A DNA stretch of 27,628 nt from Bog-159 sp035541265 (GTDB lineage: Bacteria > Acidobacteriota > Terriglobia > Bryobacterales > Bryobacteraceae): assembly GCA_035541265.1 (NCBI GenBank), contig DATKNQ010000278.1, forward strand, positions 1 through 27,628, given 5' to 3'. Under the pieces are notes generated by a model that saw only the letters and a list, made by a program, of their open reading frames with translations, made no database searches and was not told where the DNA came from. A program made the translations under genes and the position numbers. Position 1 is the stretch's first letter. Each line of letters opens with the position of its first letter. Of the stretch, positions 1 through 7,771 are shown one piece after another.

Positions 1-232
1 CTACCACCAGCAAGCCGTAGTGGGCGACGCTCTTCAACTGCCTGGCTTGGGGATCGCCCACGCCAAAGATCGGCTGGTAGGAGGCGCCCGCCGCGCCGGC
101 GGTCAGGTCGCAGGGCTGCGGCGCGATATCGGCAATCGAACGCCGCAGAAAAGTCGGGTCGGCGCCGAAAGCACACTCCATTGCCAGCAATACGAGAACG
201 GCAGCCGCCGGCGCCTTACTCGTACGTGACAC
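1..232 (-). CDS. Secreted protein of unknown function, N-terminal part only
   Basis: The reading frame runs off the left edge, so only the first 77 codons are visible. The best start is GTG at 232: it gives a basic N-terminus (MSRTSK), a hydrophobic stretch (AAAVLVLLAM) and a likely cleavage site near FGA/DP, a standard Sec signal peptide. An ATG at residue 18 would destroy that signal. The start lies 17 bases inside the end of the upstream enolase-superfamily gene and there is no clear ribosome binding site, so translation is probably coupled to that gene. The mature part seen (containing YQPIFGVGDP and VAHYGLLVV) loosely recalls secreted cupin-type proteins of Solibacter relatives. That is a guess, and no function is assigned. 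Confidence 0.6.
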   Translation of the reverse strand, partial: MSRTSKAPAAAVLVLLAMECAFGADPTFLRRSIADIAPQPCDLTAGAAGASYQPIFGVGDPQARQLKSVAHYGLLVV

Positions 233-1580
233 AATTGCACCACTTGCCAGTCTCATCATAATGCGGCCAGGGACCGCCGAGCGTGAAGCCCGATACGATC
301 TTATCGTCAAACATCGGGGTCGGCTCGAAGTAGCCGGGACGCCGCAGATGCTCTTTCACCACATCGTCGTTCAACTCCAGGCCCAAGCCCGGCGTGTTGG
401 GGACCGCCACGTAGCCCTTATCGATGATCGGCTTCGGCACGCCCTTCACCAGATCCTGCCACCAGGGCATGTCGAGCGCATGATTCTCCATCGCCACAAA
501 ATTACCGAAAGTGGCGGCCGTATGGTATCCCGCGAATGCGCCTATCGGCGAGCCGGCATGGTGCATCGCGGTCCCAATGCCCGCCAGCTCCGCATAGTCC
601 GCGATCCTTTTGGTCTCGATCAACCCGCCCGACGTTTCGATGTCCGGATGAATCAGGTCGACGGCCCGATTGTCGACCAAGGCATCGAATCCGTTGCGCA
701 GCCCGAACACATCCTCGCCGGTGAGAATGGGCGTGGTGGTGCTCTCCTTGATCTCTTTCAGCCCCTGCCAATTCGTCCAGGGAACCATGTCTTCGGCCCA
801 CGATAGCTGGTAGGGCTCGAAGGCCCGCGCATAGCGTATCGCGTCGTTGACGTTGAGCGGCCCGAAGTGGTCGGCCGCCAGCGGAGCGCCGGGCCCGATC
901 ACATCCCGAATCGCGGCGATAAACTCGCACAGATAGCCCAGCCCTTTTTCCGTGGCCACGCCGCGCTCGTTGACGGCGCCGGGCCGCTCCGCCACCAGCT
1001 CGGTATGCAGGTCCATTTTGAAGAAGGTGATGCCCATCTCCTTGCGGCGGCGCATGCGCTCGGCGTACACTTTGGGATCTTTGTGGTCGGTGGTGTCGGC
1101 GTAGATGCGGATGCGGTCGCGCACCTGGTTGCCGATCAGGCGGTGGGCCGGCGCGCCATAGACCTTGCCGGCGATATCGTGCAGCGCCATATCCACGGCG
1201 CTGTAGCCGCCGCCCATGCGTCCGTGCCCGGCGAACTCGCGCAGCGGGCGCAGGGTGGTTGTGATCTCGAGCGGATTCTTTCCCAACAGATAGGGTTTGA
1301 GGATCAGGGCGATGCCCTCGACGCCCGCGTCCCGCACTTCGCCGAGCCCGTAGACGTCCTGGTTGGTGTAGATCTTGATGATCGGGTAGTCGTAATTCGC
1401 GGCCACCCGGCAGGCCCGCATGTCCGTGATCCGCAGGCCGCTGGGCGCGGAATTGCGGCTGACGGATTGTTGCGCGCTGGCCGTTCCGGTGGTGATCTTG
1501 AACAGCGGGCCGAATGCAGCGGCCGCCGCCATGCGGCGCAGCAGGCCGCGGCGGCTACAGGGCGGGTGACGGGGGTTCAT
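216..1580 (-). CDS. Tat-exported enolase-superfamily enzyme (mandelate racemase / acid-sugar dehydratase type)
   Basis: A 454-residue protein of the mandelate racemase/muconate lactonizing group. Such enzymes abstract the proton alpha to a carboxylate, often dehydrating sugar acids such as galactonate. The expected residues are present: Lys188 in FFKMD, metal ligands Asp237 (AADHFG), Glu263 (WAED) and Glu289 (TGED), and His340/His341 (MHHAGSP) as the general base. His238 next to the first ligand resembles the acid-sugar dehydratases. The N-terminus has a twin-arginine motif (SRRGLL) and a hydrophobic run ending at ASAQQ, so the folded enzyme is probably exported, which is unusual for this family. 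The start at 1580 is chosen over an in-frame codon at 1616 because it places the Tat motif correctly and has GAGAG about nine bases upstream. The substrate cannot be told from the sequence. It is probably cotranscribed with the secreted protein beyond 232. Confidence 0.85.
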   Translation of the reverse strand: MNPRHPPCSRRGLLRRMAAAAAFGPLFKITTGTASAQQSVSRNSAPSGLRITDMRACRVAANYDYPIIKIYTNQDVYGLGEVRDAGVEGIALILKPYLLGKNPLEITTTLRPLREFAGHGRMGGGYSAVDMALHDIAGKVYGAPAHRLIGNQVRDRIRIYADTTDHKDPKVYAERMRRRKEMGITFFKMDLHTELVAERPGAVNERGVATEKGLGYLCEFIAAIRDVIGPGAPLAADHFGPLNVNDAIRYARAFEPYQLSWAEDMVPWTNWQGLKEIKESTTTPILTGEDVFGLRNGFDALVDNRAVDLIHPDIETSGGLIETKRIADYAELAGIGTAMHHAGSPIGAFAGYHTAATFGNFVAMENHALDMPWWQDLVKGVPKPIIDKGYVAVPNTPGLGLELNDDVVKEHLRRPGYFEPTPMFDDKIVSGFTLGGPWPHYDETGKWCNCVTYE

Positions 1581-1683
1581 GGCGTCGCTCTCAAGACGGC
1601 TTCGTACTCGGGACAATCATAACGCCGCACAGATCGGGCCGATCTCCGCCGCTCGCCGCGCGCCAAGCGATTTACTCGTGAAT

Positions 1684-1929
1684 CTAACCGGTAGGCCGGC
1701 CGCAGCCCGCACAGAAACGAGCGCCGCTCGCCACCGGCTTTCCGCAATCGGGGCAGAAGCCACCCGAAGCGTCCGGTGGCGGACCGGCCATTGGCACGTT
1801 GCCTTTCTGCCGGTTCATAAGGAAATAAATCACTGCCCCGATCAGGATCACGGGCAGGAACAGCCCGATGAGCCCGCCAAACGGCAGGCATCCAAGGCAG
1901 CCGAGACCTCGCCATCTCCCGTAACGCAT
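1684..1929 (-). CDS. Small zinc-ribbon membrane protein
   Basis: An 81-residue protein with one membrane segment (about residues 17-38, GGLIGLFLPVILIGAVIYFL) and a C-terminal zinc ribbon made of two CxxC knuckles: Cys59/Cys62 (CPDC) and Cys73/Cys76 (CAGC). A further CLGC pair sits at residues 11-14 before the membrane segment. Proteins of this shape are common and mostly uncharacterised; the ribbon probably lies in the cytoplasm as a protein-binding module. A GAGG element ten bases before ATG and a TAGAAT hexamer 16 bases before it support this start and an independent promoter. No enzyme function is suggested. Confidence 0.75.
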   Translation of the reverse strand: MRYGRWRGLGCLGCLPFGGLIGLFLPVILIGAVIYFLMNRQKGNVPMAGPPPDASGGFCPDCGKPVASGARFCAGCGRPTG

Positions 1930-1945
1930 GGTTCAACGACCTCGC

Positions 1946-1951
1946 ATTCTA
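1946..1951 (-). promoter_or_regulatory. Probable -10 element (TAGAAT) for the zinc-ribbon gene
   Basis: On the minus strand TAGAAT (5 of 6 to TATAAT) lies 16 bases before the ATG at 1929. The same hexamer stands before cysK, the VWFA gene, the AraC gene and the RND gene. No convincing -35 box is visible. Confidence 0.4.
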
Positions 1952-1966
1952 TCAGACCACGACTAG

Positions 1967-4435
1967 CTATTCACTGCGCAGCGCCACCACCGGGTCGACG
2001 CGCATGGCGCGCAGGGCGGGCAAGTAGCTGGCCAATGCGGCGATGAAGGCCAGGAACGCCGCGGCGAAGGCAAACGTCCCGGGATCGGCGGGGCTGATGT
2101 TCACCAGCATCCCGGCGACCATGCGCGCCGCCGCCAGGGAGACGATCACGCCGGCCGCCAGGCCGGGAAGCGTCAACCGCAGCGCCTGCCGCAACACCAG
2201 ACCGAAAACGTCGCGCGGCGGAGCGCCCAGCGCGATGCGGATGCCCATCTCCTGCGTGCGCTGGCTGACCGTGTAACTCATCACGCTATACAGGCCGATC
2301 GCCGCCAGCAGCAGCGCGAAGGCAGCCACCACGCCCAGAACGCTGGCTGCCGCGAGCTGCGCGAATAGCGAGCGGGCGTTTGCATCCGCCAGCAGCCTGG
2401 TGCTGAAGACCGCGTCCTGGTTGAGCGCCAGGGCTTCCTCCCGCAGCACCGCGTTCATCCGCAGCGGGTCGCCCACCGTCTTGATGAAGATCGAGAAGTT
2501 GAGCCCGGGAGCGAACCATTGCCGGAATGGGATATAGAAGAACGGAGTGGGTCCTTCGATCGGGGTGTGATACTTGCTGTCTTTGACCAGCCCCACAATG
2601 GTCGCCACATCGCCTTCCAGGCGAACCTTGTGACCGACCGGATCGCGGCCCCGCAGGAACCGGTTGGCGAAGGTCTGGTTCACGATGATGACCATCGGCG
2701 CACGCCGCTCGTCGTCGCGCTCGGCAAAATCGCGGCCCGACAGCAGTCGGATGCCCAGCAGCCTGAAATAGCCAGGCGCAACCGTGGCGCGATGGATCAT
2801 CATCTGCTCGTGGGGACCGGGCACGTATCCTTCCACGTCCAGCAGGTGCCATGGCGCGGAGCCCGCGCCCGATGCCGTCGCCATGGGGATCATGTCCGCA
2901 TAGGTCACGCCGATGACGCCGGGCTTCGATTCCAGCCGCTGGCGCAGCGTGCGGCAGAAATCCCACTGCTCCCTGGCCGAGTAGCCCGCATACGACAGAT
3001 AGAATTGCGATACCGAGACATTGGTGCGGTCGAAACCCGGCGGGATGTTGTTGGCGTTGTGAAAGCTTTGGTAGAAGAGTCCCGCGCCGATCAACGTCAC
3101 CAACACCAGGGCCATTTCCGCAACCACCAGCAGGCCGCGCAGCCGATGCGAGCCGGCACTCGAGGTGCCGCTGCGTCCGCCCTCGTTGAGCGTTTCGTGC
3201 AGGTTCGAGCGCGCGATCAGTTGAGCCGGGACCGTGCCCGACAGGATCGTCGCAGCGAAGGTCAGCAGCAGCGTGAAGCCGAGAGTCGCCGGATTCAGGT
3301 CCCCGCCCAGATCCAGCGGAACATCCGAGACAGGGATCAGGGAAATGAGCGCCTGCCCCATCCACAACACTAATGTCGCCCCCACGACCCCGCCGCCCAT
3401 CGCGAGCAACAGGGTCTCCATCAGAAGCTGCCCCGCGAGGCGGGAACGCCGGGCGCCCAACGCCAGCCTGATGCCGAATTCCTTCTGGCGCGAGACGGCG
3501 CGGGCCAGCAGCAGGTTGGCGACGTTGGCGCAGGCGATCAGCAGCAAAAGCACGGAGAGCGCCATCAGGATGCGCAACGGCTTGAGCAGCATGCCTTGCG
3601 CGCCCAGATGTCCCTGCCCGATCGGCGTGACCGTGAGATCGACGCCGCGATTGGTCGCCGGGTAGAGCGCCGTCAGCCGTTTACCGAGCGCGGAGACTTC
3701 GGCGCGGGCCTGCGCGATGGTGACGCCGGGCTTCAGCCGCACGATGGTGGAGGTTTCGTCGCGCGTGGCGCGATAGTGCAGTGTGCCGTTACCTGTTCCC
3801 ATCGCAGTCGCCATGGTGATCGGGATCCAAGCGCCGTACACCACGCCCGCCAGAGTGCCGTGGAACTTCCGCGGCGCCACCCCGATGATAGTCAGCTCAT
3901 GCCGGTTCATGCGGATGATCTTACCCAACACCTTGGGGTCGCCACCGAAGCGCGTTTGCCACATGGCATAACTGATGACCACGACCGGAGCGCCGCCTTC
4001 CTTGCTCACTTCTTCGGGCAGGAAGGTGCGGCCCAGAATGGGCCTGACCTGCAAGACATCGAAGTAGTTCGCCGAGACCAATTCCGCCCAGGCCCGCGCC
4101 GGCTTGCCCTCCGCCCCGATGTTGAGCGGTGTGAAGCGTCCCTGCGCCACACCGGAAACCAGCTTCAGATTGTCGCGGTAATCGCGGTAGTCGAGATAGG
4201 AGGTGTTGACCAGGAATTCACCGGCCGGGGTTACGGTCTCGATCAGGGCGAGCGATTGCGGATCGCCCACGCCGGGGAAGGGGTGCAGCAGCACGGTATC
4301 GATCCAACTGAACACGGTCGTGCTCACGGCGATGCCCAAGCCCAACGTGAAGACCACGACGGCCGTGAACCAGGGGTTGCGGCGGAACATCCGCAGCCCA
4401 AACCACAGGTCCTTGGTGAAGGTTGCCATAGACAT
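1967..4435 (-). CDS. ADOP-family (MacB/FtsX-like) ABC-type permease
   Basis: An 822-residue permease of the acidobacterial duplicated orphan permease type. The order is: membrane helix at about 22-46 after the FGLRMFRRNPWFT lead, periplasmic MacB-like core domain (about 50-280), an FtsX block with three helices (about 285-410, including ANVANLLLARA and KEFGIRLALGA), a second periplasmic domain (about 440-690), and a second FtsX block (about 690-815, including EMGIRIALGAPP and a YLPALRAMRVDPVVALR ending). The two blocks repeat the same motif (GIRLALGA / GIRIALGA), showing the internal duplication. No ATPase gene is adjacent, as usual for this group. Its substrate is unknown; MacB relatives act as mechanotransmitters or lipoprotein and peptide exporters. 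The start could be 4435 or the ATG two codons later (4429); neither has a strong ribosome binding site. Confidence 0.9.
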   Translation of the reverse strand: MSMATFTKDLWFGLRMFRRNPWFTAVVVFTLGLGIAVSTTVFSWIDTVLLHPFPGVGDPQSLALIETVTPAGEFLVNTSYLDYRDYRDNLKLVSGVAQGRFTPLNIGAEGKPARAWAELVSANYFDVLQVRPILGRTFLPEEVSKEGGAPVVVISYAMWQTRFGGDPKVLGKIIRMNRHELTIIGVAPRKFHGTLAGVVYGAWIPITMATAMGTGNGTLHYRATRDETSTIVRLKPGVTIAQARAEVSALGKRLTALYPATNRGVDLTVTPIGQGHLGAQGMLLKPLRILMALSVLLLLIACANVANLLLARAVSRQKEFGIRLALGARRSRLAGQLLMETLLLAMGGGVVGATLVLWMGQALISLIPVSDVPLDLGGDLNPATLGFTLLLTFAATILSGTVPAQLIARSNLHETLNEGGRSGTSSAGSHRLRGLLVVAEMALVLVTLIGAGLFYQSFHNANNIPPGFDRTNVSVSQFYLSYAGYSAREQWDFCRTLRQRLESKPGVIGVTYADMIPMATASGAGSAPWHLLDVEGYVPGPHEQMMIHRATVAPGYFRLLGIRLLSGRDFAERDDERRAPMVIIVNQTFANRFLRGRDPVGHKVRLEGDVATIVGLVKDSKYHTPIEGPTPFFYIPFRQWFAPGLNFSIFIKTVGDPLRMNAVLREEALALNQDAVFSTRLLADANARSLFAQLAAASVLGVVAAFALLLAAIGLYSVMSYTVSQRTQEMGIRIALGAPPRDVFGLVLRQALRLTLPGLAAGVIVSLAAARMVAGMLVNISPADPGTFAFAAAFLAFIAALASYLPALRAMRVDPVVALRSE

Positions 4436-4708
4436 TCAGATCTGCAACTATCTTGCCACGTCGATGCGGCGGCAGGCACGCAGTTCGCCTGTTCCCAGTG
4501 TCCGCTTATGGGAATGCGCGTCCCAGGAAAGCAACCGTTTCGTGGATCTCGACTCGAACAGCAGGTCTTTCCCGCTGGGAGTTCGTTCCGGATGCGGACT
4601 CAAGGCACGGCGCGCGCGGCTCGGGGGACTGGAGGCGCCCGGCCAGCATTAGTATCCTGTCCCGCTCAATTCCTGACAATTACGGTCACCGGCAAGTGGG
4701 GCAGGACA

Positions 4709-6733
4709 TTAGAACGACCAGGTCAGGCTGGTGTATCCCGTGTTCGCGTGATAACCCTGGTAGAAAGACTCCAGGCCGAACTGCTCGTGATAGTTGTAAT
4801 ATTGCCATCCGGCGTTCCAGCGTAGTTTCTCGCGCAGCCGGATCGAAAGACGCGCCAGCGGTGTTTGGTAGTTCAAAGGAAATGTCTGCACGGGTGCGAA
4901 GATCAGGGTAGCGGGGTCCGTGGCGCCCATGGGCGTTGCGGTGCTGCGTCCGTCGCCCGTATCCATCGTAATTGTGTAGCCTACGTAAAGGTCGACACGT
5001 TTGGCCAGCACAAAGCGCGCCAGAAGATTCGCCGCGTGAATGTTGCTGATATAGACTTGATTACTGGTCAGTGGCGACACGGCCTCCGGCGAGGCGAAGA
5101 AAACCACGCCCGAAAGCGAATCCAGATGCAGTTTCGAGTAACTCGCGCCGAGTGTGAACCAATCGCGCGGCGCCCAAGCTGCATTCGCGCTGTAGTTTCG
5201 TGCGTGTGCGCTGTAACTGCTGAACGTAATTGAATTATTGTTGTAGTTCTCTTTATAAGCCGCATCGAATGTAAATCTCTTCAGGCGATACTCCAAACGC
5301 CCGCCCAGCGCCAGATAGTTGCGTTCACTCACCGGAGTGAACGGTTGGTTCGCCCGGCCGGCTTCGCTCTCCAGATTCACGGTCATCGCCTTCAACGGCT
5401 TGAAACGCACGCCTGCCAAGCCGGTTTGTAAGTGGTTACTTTGTTCGTAAGCCGCCCCGCTGAACGGTCCACTGACGGCAAAGTCTTCTATGTCCATAAT
5501 GCGGCGATCGGAATAATGATATCCGCCGTAGAACGAGAGCCAACTGTTCACCCGATAGTGCAGATCGGTGGCGTTCGCCACGGTGCGCATGCCCAGATAG
5601 CGGAAAGAGACGAAATCCGCCGTCTGCGTGGCCATATTGAATTGCCCATAATCCGAAGTACCGTCGATGCGGGTGCTATTGACCGAGGTGTTGTTGACGA
5701 TCGTCAGGCGCGAAGCCGGGAAGACACTAATCGACAGATCGCCCGTCACCTGTGGCCGCGAAGCGTCGCCCCCGACCATCACTTGCTGGTTCTGCGCGCC
5801 GAGCGGCGTCACGCCGAAGGCATTCTCGTCAAGGAAAAAGTTTCCAGTGCCCCGGAGATGGGTAACGCGTCCATTCACCGCCAGCAACTTCCCGCTGCGA
5901 GTCAAATTTCCCAGCCAGTAGGGATTGGCGCCATGAAACGGCTCCGATCGTTGGAATTGAGAGAGGGTCACTCCAGAGGACCGATTATCGCCTGTCTCCA
6001 GACCATTTACCTGATATCCGCTGTCGTCCTTAAAGAAAACCCACGAGTACATGAGCGTGAGCTTAAATCCCGCCAGGTCGACATCCCCTCCCAAGCGGTA
6101 CTCATCGGTCTCGCGCCGCACATTCTCGAAGGTCGGAAATTCATTGCCGGTCGTACCGCAATAGACACTCCCGTTCAGACAGAGTTGGACACTGGAAAGC
6201 GCTGGCCCGTCCTGGGTGTTGCGGCTATAGCCCAAATGGAACTGTATCTTCGATTGCGGCAGCAGAGTCAGATCATGATCCTGCATCCGGCGGCCGGTGT
6301 CCATCAGGTGCAGACCGGCGGCGACCGGCAGACCGGGACTATAGTAGTCATCCAACCGCCAGAGCATATCGTAGCGATATAGCTTGTTCTTTTCGACGCG
6401 CAAAGTGGCTGACTGGTACGGATCGTTGCCCAAGCCCATGGTAGTGAGCACGATCTGGTCGAACCAGCGGCCGTGGCCGTCGCGCGAGTTTACCGTCAGG
6501 TTACTGTTTAAGAGCCGGATGCCATTGCCGTAGTTGATGTCGCTACGAAAAGTTCCGATACTCCCCGCCACTTCAGCGAACCGGTAACCGGTCTCGAAGG
6601 AATCCATCACATTGTAGTCAGCCGTATTCTGGCCGCGAAGTGAACCAGCTTGATCCGGCGTCGGTGAGACTACCTGCTGGGCCACGGCGAAGTGCGCTAC
6701 AAGAGTCCATCCGATTAGAAGTCTGTTTCGCAT
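4709..6733 (-). CDS. MtrB/PioB-like outer-membrane beta-barrel of a decaheme electron conduit
   Basis: A 674-residue protein with a signal peptide (MRNRLLIGWTLVAHFAVAQ) and then alternating amphipathic strands with aromatic girdles to the end, finishing in SLTWSF; a terminal Phe is the usual outer-membrane barrel signal. The length is close to Shewanella MtrB (about 700). In the known complexes the barrel sheathes a periplasmic decaheme cytochrome so that electrons cross the outer membrane. The assignment rests on the barrel features plus the position nine bases downstream of a decaheme cytochrome gene, with an AGGA ribosome binding site in the gap. Cys185 and Cys192 form the only close cysteine pair seen and probably sit in a loop. 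The N-terminal CxxC described for MtrB is not present. A general porin is the alternative. Some 60-base stretches are much poorer in GC than the flanking genes (19 G/C of 60 in 5221-5280). Confidence 0.75.
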   Translation of the reverse strand: MRNRLLIGWTLVAHFAVAQQVVSPTPDQAGSLRGQNTADYNVMDSFETGYRFAEVAGSIGTFRSDINYGNGIRLLNSNLTVNSRDGHGRWFDQIVLTTMGLGNDPYQSATLRVEKNKLYRYDMLWRLDDYYSPGLPVAAGLHLMDTGRRMQDHDLTLLPQSKIQFHLGYSRNTQDGPALSSVQLCLNGSVYCGTTGNEFPTFENVRRETDEYRLGGDVDLAGFKLTLMYSWVFFKDDSGYQVNGLETGDNRSSGVTLSQFQRSEPFHGANPYWLGNLTRSGKLLAVNGRVTHLRGTGNFFLDENAFGVTPLGAQNQQVMVGGDASRPQVTGDLSISVFPASRLTIVNNTSVNSTRIDGTSDYGQFNMATQTADFVSFRYLGMRTVANATDLHYRVNSWLSFYGGYHYSDRRIMDIEDFAVSGPFSGAAYEQSNHLQTGLAGVRFKPLKAMTVNLESEAGRANQPFTPVSERNYLALGGRLEYRLKRFTFDAAYKENYNNNSITFSSYSAHARNYSANAAWAPRDWFTLGASYSKLHLDSLSGVVFFASPEAVSPLTSNQVYISNIHAANLLARFVLAKRVDLYVGYTITMDTGDGRSTATPMGATDPATLIFAPVQTFPLNYQTPLARLSIRLREKLRWNAGWQYYNYHEQFGLESFYQGYHANTGYTSLTWSF

Positions 6734-6742
6734 CTCTATCCT

Positions 6743-7645
6743 CTACCGGAAGAAGTAACCGTCGCTATTCGAGCCGTGAATCCGCACATGACAGAGTGTG
6801 CAGCGTTGATATCGCGGGTCCAGCATGTTGTGAGTGTTCGACAGTGCGGGAACGCCGTTATTGCGCGTGCCCAAGCTATCGGCGCCGTTGTGGCAGCGCA
6901 GGCATAAGGTGAAGACGACCGGCCGCACCAGCAGCTTGGCATTCGTCGAACCATGCGGAACATGACAAACTCCGCAGCCTTCCACACGGACCGGCGGATG
7001 TTCATAAGCGAACGGTCCGCGCTTATCCGCATGACACTTCAGGCAAGCTTCCTGATTGCCGCCGGCCCGCGTGGTCATAGCTGTACTTTCCGCCATTCCG
7101 GCGTCCGGCGCGAAGGAACCGTGGGGATTGTGGCAATCCGTACAATTCACGAAGCCTTCATTGACGCGATGCTTGAACGGCATGGAGAATTGCGCTCGCA
7201 CATCGCTGTGGCAGCCGTAACATAGTTCCGCTTGTTTCTTCGCCAGCAGGAGCTGCGGCGTTGCCGGCTTGTGGATCGAGTGACAATTAGTGCAGACCAC
7301 ATCGGCGAGTGAGTGCTGTGACCGGCGGATATTTGTCTTCTGGAAGTCGCCCGCGTGACAGTGCAGACAGGTGTCCAGCACGGCAATCGGTTCCATCAGT
7401 GAAAATGCCCGGGGGATGGTGGTTTTTCCGCCGCGGGCATCCACGTGCGCCTTGCCGGGTCCGTGGCAGCCCTCGCAGCCGGTTAATTCCGGTGGCTGAT
7501 CACCGCTCGCGACACTCTTGTAATGTGGATTTTTGTAGAAGTTGAACCAGATATCCGCGTGACAAGTCTTACATGCGGCGCTACCAACATAGCCGTCCGC
7601 CATTAGTGGCGGGCAGCAACATAACAAGAGCAGCCAGCGAAGCAC
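6743..7645 (-). CDS. Periplasmic decaheme c-type cytochrome (DmsE/MtrA type)
   Basis: A 300-residue protein with a signal peptide (residues 1-16, cleavage near LMA/DG) and exactly ten CxxCH haem sites, at Cys25, 57, 93, 118, 142, 168, 201, 224, 248 and 282. Extra histidines between sites (for example His41, 111, 125, 159, 175, 231 and 290) can supply the sixth ligands of bis-His haems. Length and haem count match the DmsE/MtrA family, which carries electrons between inner-membrane quinol oxidation and an outer-membrane barrel; the next gene encodes such a barrel. The start is GTG at 7645: the only in-frame stop upstream is TAG at 7670-7672 and no other usual start codon lies between. No ribosome binding site is seen; TATATT ends six bases before the GTG, so the message may be leaderless. 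Haem attachment will need a cytochrome c maturation system encoded elsewhere. Confidence 0.9.
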   Translation of the reverse strand: MLRWLLLLCCCPPLMADGYVGSAACKTCHADIWFNFYKNPHYKSVASGDQPPELTGCEGCHGPGKAHVDARGGKTTIPRAFSLMEPIAVLDTCLHCHAGDFQKTNIRRSQHSLADVVCTNCHSIHKPATPQLLLAKKQAELCYGCHSDVRAQFSMPFKHRVNEGFVNCTDCHNPHGSFAPDAGMAESTAMTTRAGGNQEACLKCHADKRGPFAYEHPPVRVEGCGVCHVPHGSTNAKLLVRPVVFTLCLRCHNGADSLGTRNNGVPALSNTHNMLDPRYQRCTLCHVRIHGSNSDGYFFR

Positions 7646-7651
7646 TACTTC

Positions 7652-7657
7652 AATATA
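7652..7657 (-). promoter_or_regulatory. Possible -10 element (TATATT) placed for a leaderless cytochrome transcript
   Basis: On the minus strand TATATT (5 of 6 to TATAAT) is followed by six bases (GAAGTA) and then the GTG start at 7645. Transcription from such a box would begin at or next to the start codon. The spacing equals that before the AraC gene at 24925. No clear -35 box was found. Confidence 0.35.
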
Positions 7658-7715
7658 TGGGAAAAATCGCTACACACCTGCAAATTCTCACGCGGCTGCT
7701 GTCATGCGCGTGTTC

Positions 7716-7732
7716 GCGCCAAGGGTTGGCGC
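7716..7732. promoter_or_regulatory. Perfect palindrome GCGCCAA-GGG-TTGGCGC, candidate operator between divergent operons
   Basis: Two exact 7-base arms separated by GGG lie in the 126-base gap between the decaheme cytochrome operon (minus) and the aminotransferase operon (plus), 39 bases before the aminotransferase ATG. A dimeric regulator could bind here and control one or both operons. It is not followed by a T-run, so a terminator is unlikely. An RNA hairpin in the leader of the aminotransferase message is the alternative. Confidence 0.45.
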
Positions 7733-7771
7733 AATGGATTATGATACCGGGGGACAAAGGGTCTTCATCTT

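Noticed and set aside
867..1622. Plus-strand open frame of 251 codons
   Set aside because: It is antisense to the enolase-superfamily gene and shows no recognisable domain.
4436..4708. Possible small gene or regulatory RNA in the 273-base gap before the ADOP permease
   Set aside because: Frames are short or antisense-like, and no promoter, ribosome binding site or strong hairpin was found.
3596..4825. Plus-strand open frame of 409 codons
   Set aside because: It lies opposite the ADOP permease and has low-complexity, Arg/His-rich content with no motif; the permease on the other strand is clear.
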